A stretch of DNA of 64,000 nucleotides from Dyella humicola (GTDB lineage: Bacteria; Pseudomonadota; Gammaproteobacteria; Xanthomonadales; Rhodanobacteraceae), in the NCBI RefSeq assembly GCF_026283945.1, contig NZ_JAPDPC010000001.1, forward strand, positions 558,001 through 622,000, written 5' to 3'. A program made the translations under genes and the position numbers. Of this stretch, positions 25,194 through 33,163 are shown in pieces. Under the pieces are notes generated by a model. That model made no database searches and was not told where the DNA came from. It saw only the letters and a list, made by a program, of their open reading frames with translations. The first letter of the stretch is position 1. The number at the start of each line of letters is the position of its first letter.

Positions 25194-26801
25194 ATGTCGT
25201 CATCGCCCTCGCCGTCGTCCCGCATAGCACCGCTTGCGTGGCTGGTCCTCGTTGTCGCCGCGTTGTCCGGCGCACTCTGGTGGTGGATGATCGGCCGGCC
25301 GGTGTCCTTGCCCGAGGCGCCGACCTTGCGCATCGCCTGTGTATCGTATGCGCCGTTCCGCAAGCAGGGCGAGACGCCGCTCGATCTCCACGCCTATGTC
25401 AGTCCCGAACAGATCGATGCCGACCTGCGGGCGTTGTCGCAGCGCTTCGATTGCGTGCGCACTTACTCGCAGGGCTTTGGCCTCAACGCCGTGCCCGAAA
25501 TTGCCGAGCGCTATGGCATGAAGGTGCTGATGGGCATCTGGCTGGGCCGCGACCTGGCCTCGAACGAGCGCGAAGTGAGCATGGGCATCGCCACCGCGAA
25601 GGCGCATCCCGGCGTATTGCGTGGCGTGATCGTCGGCAACGAGGTGCTGCTGCGTGGCGAGCTGACGTCGACGGCGCTGGCGGGCTATGTGAATCGGGTA
25701 CGCGAAGGCATCCATGACACCCACGTGCCCGTGACCTATGCCGATGTGTGGGAGTTCTGGCTGCACTATCCGCAGATGGCGGATGCGGTGGACTACATCA
25801 CCATCCATATCCTGCCGTATTGGGAAGACCAGCCGGTCGAGCCGAAAGACGCGCTGGCGCATGTCGCCGAGGTATACGCGCGGATGAAGGACCGCTTTCC
25901 GGGCCGCTCCGTGATGATCGGCGAGACCGGCTGGCCCAGTCAGGGCAAGCAGCGCCGGGGCGCTGCCGCCAGCCTGGTCAACGAGGCGCGCTATATGCGC
26001 GAATTCCTCCGCTACGCCGGCACGGTGGACATGCCATACAACGTCATCGAAGCGTTCGATCAGCCGTGGAAGCGCGAGCAGGAAGGCACGGTCGGCGGCT
26101 ACTGGGGCATCTTCGATGCGCAGGCGCGCCCCAAATTTCCGATGCAGGGCCCGGTGGTCGAAGAGCCACGTTGGTATCTGGGCTTAGCGGCCGGTGGCGT
26201 GAGTCTGGTGCTGTTCCTGCTGGCCGGGCTATGGCGTCGCCACTGGCATGGGGCCAAGGGCTGGCTGGCGCTGGCGGTCGCCGGTTTTGCCAGCGGCACC
26301 GCCATGGCATGGCAATTCCGGCAGATCTGGTTCGCCGCCAGCAGTACCGTGGACTGGGCGTTTTCCCTGCTGATGTGCGTACTGGCGTTGGTTACCGCGA
26401 TCGGGCTGGCGCGCTGGGTCGCTGCGCGGCTGGCGGGCGAGATGCCGCCCAGTGCGCCGCATCGCCGGCTGCGCTTCGCCTGGATGTTCGGCCTGACCTT
26501 CTACGGCCTGCTGCTGGTATTCGATGGCCGCTACCGCGACTTCCCGCTGGGCCTGTTCTGGCCGCCGGCGCTGGGCTATCTGCTGGCCGCGCTGCTGGAA
26601 TCCGGGCGCAACGTTATCGTGCCGGCGGTGGAAGAGCGCTTCCTGTCCTGCGCGCTGCCGCTGCTGGCGGCTGGTGTGGTGGCGCAGGACGTCGGGCTCA
26701 ATCCCGCTACCTGGCTATGGTTGGGCTTGAACCTGGCGTTCGCCGCCGCGGTATGGATCGAGTGGCGTCGTAGCGGTCGACTGCAAGCGCACCAGGCGTA
26801 G
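25194..26801 (+). CDS. membrane-anchored GH17-like beta-1,3-glucan hydrolase/transferase
   Basis: A 535-residue protein. One N-terminal transmembrane segment (about 14-33) is followed by a TIM-barrel domain of glycoside hydrolase family 17. The acid/base Glu150 is in VIVGNEVLLRG and the nucleophile Glu244 in MIGETGWPSQG. About six hydrophobic segments fill residues 325-520. This soluble-barrel-plus-membrane layout is seen in proteins tied to cyclic or branched beta-glucan synthesis. The ATG follows an AGGAA site, and the preceding promoter region is shared with slt on the other strand. Its 3' end overlaps the convergent membrane-protein gene by 87 bases. Confidence 0.82.
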   Translation: MSSSPSPSSRIAPLAWLVLVVAALSGALWWWMIGRPVSLPEAPTLRIACVSYAPFRKQGETPLDLHAYVSPEQIDADLRALSQRFDCVRTYSQGFGLNAVPEIAERYGMKVLMGIWLGRDLASNEREVSMGIATAKAHPGVLRGVIVGNEVLLRGELTSTALAGYVNRVREGIHDTHVPVTYADVWEFWLHYPQMADAVDYITIHILPYWEDQPVEPKDALAHVAEVYARMKDRFPGRSVMIGETGWPSQGKQRRGAAASLVNEARYMREFLRYAGTVDMPYNVIEAFDQPWKREQEGTVGGYWGIFDAQARPKFPMQGPVVEEPRWYLGLAAGGVSLVLFLLAGLWRRHWHGAKGWLALAVAGFASGTAMAWQFRQIWFAASSTVDWAFSLLMCVLALVTAIGLARWVAARLAGEMPPSAPHRRLRFAWMFGLTFYGLLLVFDGRYRDFPLGLFWPPALGYLLAALLESGRNVIVPAVEERFLSCALPLLAAGVVAQDVGLNPATWLWLGLNLAFAAAVWIEWRRSGRLQAHQA

Positions 26802-27149
26802 GGAGCCGATCAACAAGGCCAGTGCGCCCGGTACAAAGCAATACAGCACCAACGCGAACAAGCCCGTCGCGGCAGCAAGCCATGCGGCGATGGGCCGATT
26901 CCACACGAGCGCGAGCACGGCGGCAGCCATAGCCACCCAACCGTAGATGCCGATCGGCCAGTTGAAGATATTGCCGGTGATGAAACCCATCACGGTCCAG
27001 TGCCGCACATCGCAGGTGAGCGCATTGCTGCTTTCGCACAGGCGTGCGACTTCGGTCGATTCGACCAGCCCATAGCGCAGCGCGGCGGCGACGCCGCCCG
27101 CGGCCAGCACTAGCAACCAGGGCAATACAAGGCTTAGCGTTCGCTTCAT
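26715..27149 (-). CDS. hypothetical four-helix membrane protein
   Basis: A 144-residue protein with about four hydrophobic segments (5-25, 50-70, 72-95 and 98-120). Two cysteines in CESSNALTCD (about 38-47) lie in the first extra-membrane loop and could form a disulphide. I do not recognise the family. The ATG overlaps the stop of the upstream EEP-domain gene (ATGA), which indicates translational coupling. The last 28 codons overlap the end of the convergent GH17 gene. Hydrophobic segments and coupling support it as real. Confidence 0.65.
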   Translation of the reverse strand: MKRTLSLVLPWLLVLAAGGVAAALRYGLVESTEVARLCESSNALTCDVRHWTVMGFITGNIFNWPIGIYGWVAMAAAVLALVWNRPIAAWLAAATGLFALVLYCFVPGALALLIGSLRLVRLQSTATTPLDPYRGGERQVQAQP

Positions 27150-27955
27150 CGGCGGAGTCTATGGGTACGTGGGGCGATGTTACCGGGCAAGCGGATTTCG
27201 GCCGCCAGCGGGAGGTGGTCGGAGAACGCTTGCGGTAGCACCCAGACCTTGTCGAGCTGGATCGCCTCGGAAGTGAGGATATGGTCGAGTGCCCGGCTTG
27301 GCTTCCAACTGGGGAACGTGGCCGGGGCATGCGGCGGGCGTACCAGGCCACACTTGGCAAACAGATGCTTCATCTCGGCACTGCGCACGTCGGTGTTGAG
27401 ATCGCCCATCAGCACGGCGTGTGGATAGTCCTGCAGCACCTCGGCGATAAAGGCGAGCTGCTTGGCTCGGGCCGGTGCGCTCAGTGAGAGGTGGGCGATC
27501 ATCACCGCCAGCGCATCCGGGCCTTCGCCAAAACGGGCCAACAGGGCGCCGCGGCCGGGGATGCGGCTGGGCAGCGGATAGTCCAGCACGCTGGTCGGTT
27601 CGAGCCGGCTGATCAGGCCATTGGCCGAATGCGCCAGGCGCGCCATCGGCCGGTTCGGCTGGTGGCTCCAGAACGGCATGCCGGCTGCTTCGGCCAGGTA
27701 GCGGGTCTGGTTGAGGAAGCCTGAGCGCAAGCTGCCGGCATCGGCTTCCTGCAGGCCGATCACGTCGAATTGGGGCAGCACCTCGGCCAGGCGATCGAGA
27801 TTGTCCAGTTTGCTGCGACCGGGCAGCACGGCCGTGATGCTGCGCGTGACGTATTCGCTGTAGCGCTGCACGCTGGCGCCGGCCAGGATGTTGCAACTCA
27901 GCAGCCGCAGGCGGCGCTCCGGGACTGCTGGGGGAGTGGATGGGGCGCGATTCAT
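27146..27955 (-). CDS. endonuclease/exonuclease/phosphatase (EEP) family protein
   Basis: A 269-residue member of the DNase I-like EEP superfamily. LLSCNILAG carries the first metal-site Asn, VIGLQEAD the metal Glu, MIAHLSLS the active-site His, MGDLNTD the Asp-x-Asn pair, and FSDHLPL the final Asp-His. These enzymes cleave phosphodiesters in nucleic acids, lipids or inositol compounds, and which one applies here is unknown. The ATG at 27955 is preferred over an upstream GTG at 27991, although neither has a strong ribosome-binding site. It is coupled to the small membrane protein by a 4-base overlap. Confidence 0.82.
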   Translation of the reverse strand: MNRAPSTPPAVPERRLRLLSCNILAGASVQRYSEYVTRSITAVLPGRSKLDNLDRLAEVLPQFDVIGLQEADAGSLRSGFLNQTRYLAEAAGMPFWSHQPNRPMARLAHSANGLISRLEPTSVLDYPLPSRIPGRGALLARFGEGPDALAVMIAHLSLSAPARAKQLAFIAEVLQDYPHAVLMGDLNTDVRSAEMKHLFAKCGLVRPPHAPATFPSWKPSRALDHILTSEAIQLDKVWVLPQAFSDHLPLAAEIRLPGNIAPRTHRLRR

Positions 27956-28070
27956 CGGGACAGGGTCGTCGCAGAGGGTGACAACCACCATCGTGGCGTT
28001 GTCAGGCGCGCAATCATGCCCGTTTGGTTGTGAACAGGGGGCAAGCTGCCACAGCTCGCCCCCTCTGGAC

Positions 28071-28724
28071 TTACTTACCGCCGGCCAGCTCGCGCTTGGC
28101 GAGCCACTGGGTCAGCGCCGACAGTTCATCCAGGCTATGGATGTTGGCGGTGCGGTACTTGCCGTCGACCACGATGGTCGGCGTACCGTCCACCTGCCAC
28201 TGCTGCACCAGTTGGGCGTCCTTGCGGATTTGTGCCGTGACCTCGTCGGAGCTGGCGATACGCATGAAGTCGTCGCGCTTCACACCGTGGCTGGCGTAGA
28301 AGTCCGCCAGTTCGTCCAGGGTAGAGAGTGGGTAGTGCTCGCCGAACTTGGCCTGGAATAGTGCCAGGTGGGTCTGGTCCAGCACGCCCAGTTGCTTGGC
28401 GGCGTAGAACGCGCGGGCGTAGGGCAGCCACTCATCGTTGAACACGGCGGGCATCAGCTTGAACACCACGCCCGGCGGCAGCTGTTTGCGCATCTGGTCG
28501 GCCAGCGGGGCGAAATGGGCGCAATGGATGCAGCCGTAAGAGAACACCTCGACCACTTCTACCTTGCCCTCGTTGCTATAGCGGTGGGCGGGGGCGGCCA
28601 GGGAGATGTACTCGCTGCCGTCGGTGTACGGGGCGGGGCCGGAGCTGGTGGCCGTGCAGGCACTGGCGAGCAACAGGCCAGCGAGCAGGCCGGCGGCGCG
28701 TAGACGGGCAAAACGCTTGAACAT
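28071..28724 (-). CDS. DsbA-type thiol:disulfide oxidoreductase lipoprotein (CIHC)
   Basis: A 217-residue thioredoxin-fold oxidoreductase. The signal sequence ends in LASAC (lipobox Cys23), so it is probably lipid-anchored on the periplasmic face. The active site is YGCIHC (Cys65, Cys68), with the cis-Pro loop in VDGTPTIVV. A DsbA helical insert lies between them. DsbA enzymes oxidise cysteine pairs in exported proteins. CIHC differs from the CPHC of E. coli DsbA. The ATG at 28724 follows an AGAGAGAG site. A second DsbA gene lies just upstream on the same strand. Confidence 0.87.
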   Translation of the reverse strand: MFKRFARLRAAGLLAGLLLASACTATSSGPAPYTDGSEYISLAAPAHRYSNEGKVEVVEVFSYGCIHCAHFAPLADQMRKQLPPGVVFKLMPAVFNDEWLPYARAFYAAKQLGVLDQTHLALFQAKFGEHYPLSTLDELADFYASHGVKRDDFMRIASSDEVTAQIRKDAQLVQQWQVDGTPTIVVDGKYRTANIHSLDELSALTQWLAKRELAGGK

Positions 28725-28773
28725 GGAGCTCTCTCTTGGCAAAGGCTGTGGGAGTGTCTTCTCGGGAGGTGGC

Positions 28774-29643
28774 TTACTTGCCGGCCACTTCCTTGGACAC
28801 CAGCCACTTCACCAGTTCAATCACCTGCTCGTCGCCGCCAGCGGTGCCGCGGTCCAGGCGGTACTTGCCGTCGACGACGATGGTGGGCGTGCCTTCCACG
28901 CCATACGCCTTCACCAGTTCATCGGAGCGCTTGACCTTGGTGTTGATGGTGAACGAGTTGGCCACCGCCATGAACTCCTTCGGATCGGCGCCGAACTTGG
29001 CGTAAACCTTGGCGGCATCGTCGAGGGTGGGCAGGGCCGACGCCGGCTTGAGGCCACGGCCGCTCGGGGCCATGGCGCTCAGCTCGTTGGTCTTCCACAC
29101 GGCGTCGTACATGGCGTCATTGGCCTTGTCGGCCACGCCCAGCGCCTGCGCGGTGAGAAACGCGCGCTGCAGCATCGGCCAGTTCTCCTGCGGCATGAAC
29201 GAGGCCGGCAGGTAAGCCATCACGGCGTCGGCGGGCAGCTCTGCCGCCAGCTTGTTCATGGTCGGGTGGAACTGGTTGCAGGCCGGGCACCCGTAGGAGA
29301 ACACCTCGACCACTTCGATTTTGTCGGTCGTGGTGAGCTTGGGCTGGGCCGGTTCGATGCGGGTGTAGTTCTTGCCCTCCACCCACTTGCCGTCGTCGAC
29401 GAACGGCGCGGCGGCAGGAGCCGCCGGTGCGGGCGCTGGCGCCTGGGCGGTGGTGCTGGCGGCAGCCGGTGCAGCCGTGCCGGTGGTGGCTGGCGCAGCG
29501 GCGGTCGCGGCGGCCGGCGGCTGTGCGGCGGGCGCCGTGGCAGCAGGTGCGGGCTGCGATGCCGTGCCGGCGCTGTCGTTATTGTTGCTGCACGCGGCGA
29601 GCGCGAGCAGGGCGATACACAGGAACGACAGACGCTTCAGCAT
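28774..29643 (-). CDS. DsbA-type thiol:disulfide oxidoreductase lipoprotein (CPAC) with Ala/Pro-rich linker
   Basis: A 289-residue paralogue of the next gene. The lipobox LALAAC gives Cys18. A low-complexity Ala/Pro/Thr linker of about 55 residues (24-80) should hold the thioredoxin fold away from the membrane. The active site is YGCPAC (Cys119, Cys122), with the cis-Pro in VEGTPTIVV. CPAC is more Dsb-like in Pro position than the CIHC of its neighbour, so the two probably differ in redox potential or partner. The ATG at 29643 starts the lipoprotein signal. It lies in a cytochrome c4 - dsbA - dsbA order. Confidence 0.87.
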   Translation of the reverse strand: MLKRLSFLCIALLALAACSNNNDSAGTASQPAPAATAPAAQPPAAATAAAPATTGTAAPAAASTTAQAPAPAPAAPAAAPFVDDGKWVEGKNYTRIEPAQPKLTTTDKIEVVEVFSYGCPACNQFHPTMNKLAAELPADAVMAYLPASFMPQENWPMLQRAFLTAQALGVADKANDAMYDAVWKTNELSAMAPSGRGLKPASALPTLDDAAKVYAKFGADPKEFMAVANSFTINTKVKRSDELVKAYGVEGTPTIVVDGKYRLDRGTAGGDEQVIELVKWLVSKEVAGK

Positions 29644-29714
29644 GGTGGTCCTCAGTACAAACAAAGGCAGTGGCTCGGAACGAACACGCCGGTCAGAGGC
29701 CGGCGTGTCAGCAA

Positions 29715-30485
29715 TCACTTGGCGGCAGCGGCGCCCGAAGCGCCAGCGCCTTCGGCGGCGTGGAGGCCTTCGACATAACTAGCCAGGGCGGCCATGTCCT
29801 TGGCGTCCAGCTTCTTGGCAATGCCAGGCATGATCTGGGCGTGGGCGTCATTGCCCCAGGAGGTGCCGTCGTGCCAGGCCTTGAGCGTCGCTTCGATGTA
29901 CTGGGCGTGCTGGCTGGTCAGCTGCGGATACATGGCACCCGGGTTACCGCGGCCATCGATGCTGTGACAGGCCATGCAGGCCGGGATGCCACGGGCGACG
30001 TCACCTTCGCGGTAGAGCTTCTGGCCCTGTTCGACCAGCGCCTGGTCGGCAACGCCCGGTAGCGAACTCTTGCTGGCGAAGAAGGCGCCGACGTCACGCA
30101 TGTCCTGCTCGGAAAGCGGCGTGGCCATGCCCAGCATGATCGGGTTCTGGCGCGCACCGCCCTTGAAGTTGGTGAGCTGGCGAACGATGTACGACTCGTG
30201 CTGGCCAGCGAGCTTCGGATACTGAGGATCGCTGGAGTTGCCATCCATGCCATGGCAGGCACCACACACGGCGGCCTTGCCGGCACCGGCGGTGGCGTCA
30301 CCCGGCTTGAGGGTGGCAGTGGCTTCAGCCGCTGGCGCGGCGGCTGCGGCGGGCTGGGCCGCCGTGGCAGCGGCGGCCGGAACTTTGGCTTCCTGGGCGA
30401 AAACCACGCTGGAAGACAGCGTGAAGGCGAGGGCTACGGCATATCCAACAATAGCGGGCCGATAACCGGCGGGCCGAAAACTCAT
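29715..30485 (-). CDS. cytochrome c4-like di-haem protein
   Basis: A 256-residue exported cytochrome. The signal peptide (about 1-30, ending VVFAQ) is followed by an Ala/Pro-rich linker (35-58) and two class I c-type domains with CGACH (74-78) and CMACH (170-174). Met ligands are likely in the PIMLGMATP and AQIMPGIAKK segments. Cytochrome c4 carries electrons in the periplasm between the bc1 complex and terminal oxidases. Disulphide enzymes immediately downstream fit a need to handle the cysteines of exported cytochromes. It is divergent from engB. Confidence 0.88.
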   Translation of the reverse strand: MSFRPAGYRPAIVGYAVALAFTLSSSVVFAQEAKVPAAAATAAQPAAAAAPAAEATATLKPGDATAGAGKAAVCGACHGMDGNSSDPQYPKLAGQHESYIVRQLTNFKGGARQNPIMLGMATPLSEQDMRDVGAFFASKSSLPGVADQALVEQGQKLYREGDVARGIPACMACHSIDGRGNPGAMYPQLTSQHAQYIEATLKAWHDGTSWGNDAHAQIMPGIAKKLDAKDMAALASYVEGLHAAEGAGASGAAAAK

Positions 30486-30595
30486 ACACTTGTCTCCAGA
30501 AAAACTGCTAGGGCTGTACGGTACGCGCAAACCGCACGCCCGCAACTGGCAGAAACCTCGGAATTATCTCCGTGCCATCTTAGCCGGTCAAACCA

Positions 30596-31237
30596 TTGTC
30601 TATATCAAATCCATTGCAGGGTGCCCAGTTCGTACTGGCCGCTCACCGAATCTCTCAACTCCCCGCCGACCACGGTGGCGAGGTGGCCTTTGCCGGCCGT
30701 TCCAACGCCGGCAAGTCCAGCGCCTTGAACGCGCTGACGGGGCACCGCGGGCTGGCCCGCACCTCCAAGACGCCAGGCCGCACCCAGCAGATGGTGGCGT
30801 TCTCGCTGCCGCCGCTGGAGCAGGGCGAAGGACAGCCGCCGCTGCAGGTGCGACTGATCGACCTGCCCGGCTATGGCTACGCGAAAGTGCCGCCCGAGCT
30901 ACGCGACCACTGGAAACAGGAGATCGACGCCTATTTGCATCAGCGGCAGAGCCTGCGTGGCATCGTGCTGATCGCCGACATCCGCCATCCACTAAAGGAA
31001 TTCGACCGGATGATGCTGGAGTTCTGCTTCGCCACGCATCTGCCCTGCCATGTGTTGCTGACCAAGGCCGACAAGCTTTCGCGTGGCCCGGCGGCGCAGG
31101 CGCTGGCGAGCTTGCGCAAGGATCTGGCCGCATCGGGGACGCAGGCGACAGCGCAGGTGTTTTCTTCTTCGGCGCCGACGGGGGTCGATGAGGCGCGCGC
31201 GACGGTGATGACGCTGCTGGGCACGCCGCGCGAGTGA
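30596..31237 (+). CDS. engB: ribosome-biogenesis GTPase EngB (YihA/YsxC)
   Basis: A 213-residue GTPase needed for large-subunit assembly. G1 is AGRSNAGKSS (about 33-42), G2 lies around SKTPGRTQQ, G3 is DLPGYGYAKV, G4 is TKADK and G5-like SSSAP is near the C-terminus. The start must be TTG at 30596: it gives the usual SNPLQ...FVLAAH opening and no in-frame ATG lies nearby. Weak initiation may be intended. It is divergent from the cytochrome c4 gene, with 110 bases between them. Confidence 0.9.
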   Translation: MSISNPLQGAQFVLAAHRISQLPADHGGEVAFAGRSNAGKSSALNALTGHRGLARTSKTPGRTQQMVAFSLPPLEQGEGQPPLQVRLIDLPGYGYAKVPPELRDHWKQEIDAYLHQRQSLRGIVLIADIRHPLKEFDRMMLEFCFATHLPCHVLLTKADKLSRGPAAQALASLRKDLAASGTQATAQVFSSSAPTGVDEARATVMTLLGTPRE

Positions 31238-31364
31238 GTCTGGGGGGAGTCGGGCGCCAAGGTCAGCCACCTGAGGTAAGCCTGTGTGGGGCGGCAGGTC
31301 ATCTGTCGCCAACGGCACGATTGCCTCAGTGGTCGAACGATGCGCCCCCGCTACCCATCCCGCG

Positions 31365-31853
31365 TTACCCCACGCTCTTCATAAACACCTTGCACAGCGC
31401 CTCCATGCCGGCACGGTCTTCATCGTCGAAGCGTGCGATGGCGGGGCTGTCCACGTCCCACACGCCGAACAGGCTGCCGTCCGCGCGCACCAGCGGCACG
31501 ACGATTTCGGACTGCGAGGCGGCATCGCAGGCGATATGGCCGTCGAATGCATTGACGTCACGCACCACCTGGGTCGTGCGCGTCTGCGCCGCTGTGCCAC
31601 ATACGCCGCGCCCCAGCGCAATGCGGATGCATGCTGGCTTGCCCTGGAACGGACCGACGACCAGCTCGGTGCCGTCGTAGAGGTAGAACCCGCTCCAGTT
31701 CAGCTCGGACAAGCTGTGATAGACCAGTGCGGCAAAGTTCGCGGCATTGGCGATCGTGTCCGGCTCACCCTCGAGCAGGCCGCGCGCCTGGCTGCACAGA
31801 TCCTCGTAGTGCTCTCGCTTGCTGGCATAAGCCTGCGTCTTCACTTCGTACAT
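31365..31853 (-). CDS. msrC: free methionine-(R)-sulfoxide reductase (GAF domain)
   Basis: A 162-residue single GAF-domain enzyme. The three cysteines Cys75 (PACIRIA), Cys85 (RGVCGTAA) and Cys109 (HIACDA) are spaced 10 and 24 apart, exactly as in E. coli fRMsr (Cys84, Cys94, Cys118). WSGFYLY lines the pocket. It repairs free methionine-R-sulfoxide using thioredoxin. ATG codons at 31859 and 31853 are both possible, and the GAGG site is better spaced for 31853. It is divergent from bioD. Confidence 0.92.
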   Translation of the reverse strand: MYEVKTQAYASKREHYEDLCSQARGLLEGEPDTIANAANFAALVYHSLSELNWSGFYLYDGTELVVGPFQGKPACIRIALGRGVCGTAAQTRTTQVVRDVNAFDGHIACDAASQSEIVVPLVRADGSLFGVWDVDSPAIARFDDEDRAGMEALCKVFMKSVG

Positions 31854-31972
31854 GGGCATCGGCCTCGGCGATAAAGCCCGTATTATGCGCCGGCGTGGTT
31901 TGGCCGGCGTCATGTGCCTGGGTGCCGGCCGGACCGATACCGTTTTCTCGACACCAACAGGGTGGTGTGAGC

Positions 31973-32644
31973 ATGTCGACGTTCTTTATCGCCGGTACCG
32001 ATACCGGCGTGGGCAAGACTCATGCGACGTGCGCGTTGCTGCATGCCTTGCGTGCGAGAGACCTCACCGCCTGTGGCATGAAGCCCGTCGCCAGCGGGTG
32101 CTTCGAGACGGCCGAAGGCCTGCGCAACGACGATGCGCTGGCGTTGCAAGCAGCCAGCAGCGCGCCTATGCCTTACGAATGGGTGAATCCCCTGGCCTTG
32201 CGCGAGCCCTTGTCGCCCCATCTGGCGGCAGCGCATGAGGGTGTGGAAATCGGCCTCGCCCCGTTGCGCGACGCGTTCGAGCGGCTGCGTGCGGTTCACG
32301 ACGCCGTGCTGGTCGAGGGTGTTGGCGGCTGGCTGGTGCCGCTATCGCGGGGCTTGATGGCGTCGGACATCGCGCGGCAATGGCAACTGCCGGTGATCCT
32401 GGTGGTCGGGCTGCGGCTGGGTTGCCTCAATCACGCTCTGCTCAGCGCCCGCGCCATCGCCACGGACGGTTGCCGGCTGGTGGGCTGGATCGGCAATCGC
32501 ATTGACCCGGACATGGCCGCCGTGGACGAGAACATCGCCACGCTGCGCCAACTGCTGCCCGCGCCGTGCCTCGGTGTCTTGCCGCATGGTGCGGCGCCGC
32601 AGGCGGCAGCAGCAGGGCTCGATCTCACGCTGATCTTGGAATGA
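31973..32644 (+). CDS. bioD: dethiobiotin synthetase BioD
   Basis: A 223-residue enzyme making dethiobiotin from 7,8-diaminopelargonate, CO2 and ATP. The opening MSTFFIAGTDTGVGKT contains the P-loop (8-16). MKPVASGC gives the substrate-binding Lys, VEGVGGWLVPL the Mg-binding Glu, and GWIGNRID the adenine-binding Asn. A GGTGG-like site precedes the ATG. No other bio gene is in the window, so bioD is separate from the rest of the pathway here. Confidence 0.93.
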   Translation: MSTFFIAGTDTGVGKTHATCALLHALRARDLTACGMKPVASGCFETAEGLRNDDALALQAASSAPMPYEWVNPLALREPLSPHLAAAHEGVEIGLAPLRDAFERLRAVHDAVLVEGVGGWLVPLSRGLMASDIARQWQLPVILVVGLRLGCLNHALLSARAIATDGCRLVGWIGNRIDPDMAAVDENIATLRQLLPAPCLGVLPHGAAPQAAAAGLDLTLILE

Positions 32645-32698
32645 ACTTCACGCGGCACATGCTTGCATACACAGGTGATCACGCAGGAGGCAGCCGAC

Positions 32699-33049
32699 AT
32701 GGCGATACGCAGTCATTACTACCTTTCGATTGCCGATCTGGCCCACGCGCGCGGTCCGGTACCGTCGCTGAGCTACGACGGCGCCGGACCTGACGATTTT
32801 GCCGCTGCGCTGCGTGAGGCGGTGCGCACCACCGGACTTTTCGAGCGCTGGCGCGCCCTGCAGGATGACCCGGACGAAGTCGATCCGGCGCTCGCCGCCA
32901 TCGATCCTGCGGCGCAAGTCAGCGCCCGCGTGAGCGACTTGCGCATCGATGTGGATCTGGTCACCGATCTGCCGATGAGCATCGTGCGGCATCGCCTGAA
33001 CTTACTGATCGGGCCGAACTGGCAGCTGCGCGACATGCGGGCAGCGTGA
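32699..33049 (+). CDS. hypothetical protein, 116 residues
   Basis: A small acidic, soluble protein of unknown family. It has an N-terminal MAIRSHYYLSIADLAHARG segment and a C-terminal DLPMSIVRHRLNLLIGPNW segment, separated by an Asp/Ala-rich middle. There is no signal peptide or membrane segment. The ATG at 32699 has an excellent GGAGG site (32686-32690), which supports it as a real gene. It lies 54 bases after bioD on the same strand. Confidence 0.7.
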   Translation: MAIRSHYYLSIADLAHARGPVPSLSYDGAGPDDFAAALREAVRTTGLFERWRALQDDPDEVDPALAAIDPAAQVSARVSDLRIDVDLVTDLPMSIVRHRLNLLIGPNWQLRDMRAA

Positions 33050-33163
33050 CCTGACTTGCTGCCCTGACTTCCTGCCCTTGGAAGTTGGGGCAGGGTGTGG
33101 TTAGAGTCAAAGTTTGTCGTTCACTGCGTCCGAAGCCAAGGGCGCACTACTTGGGGATACCCG

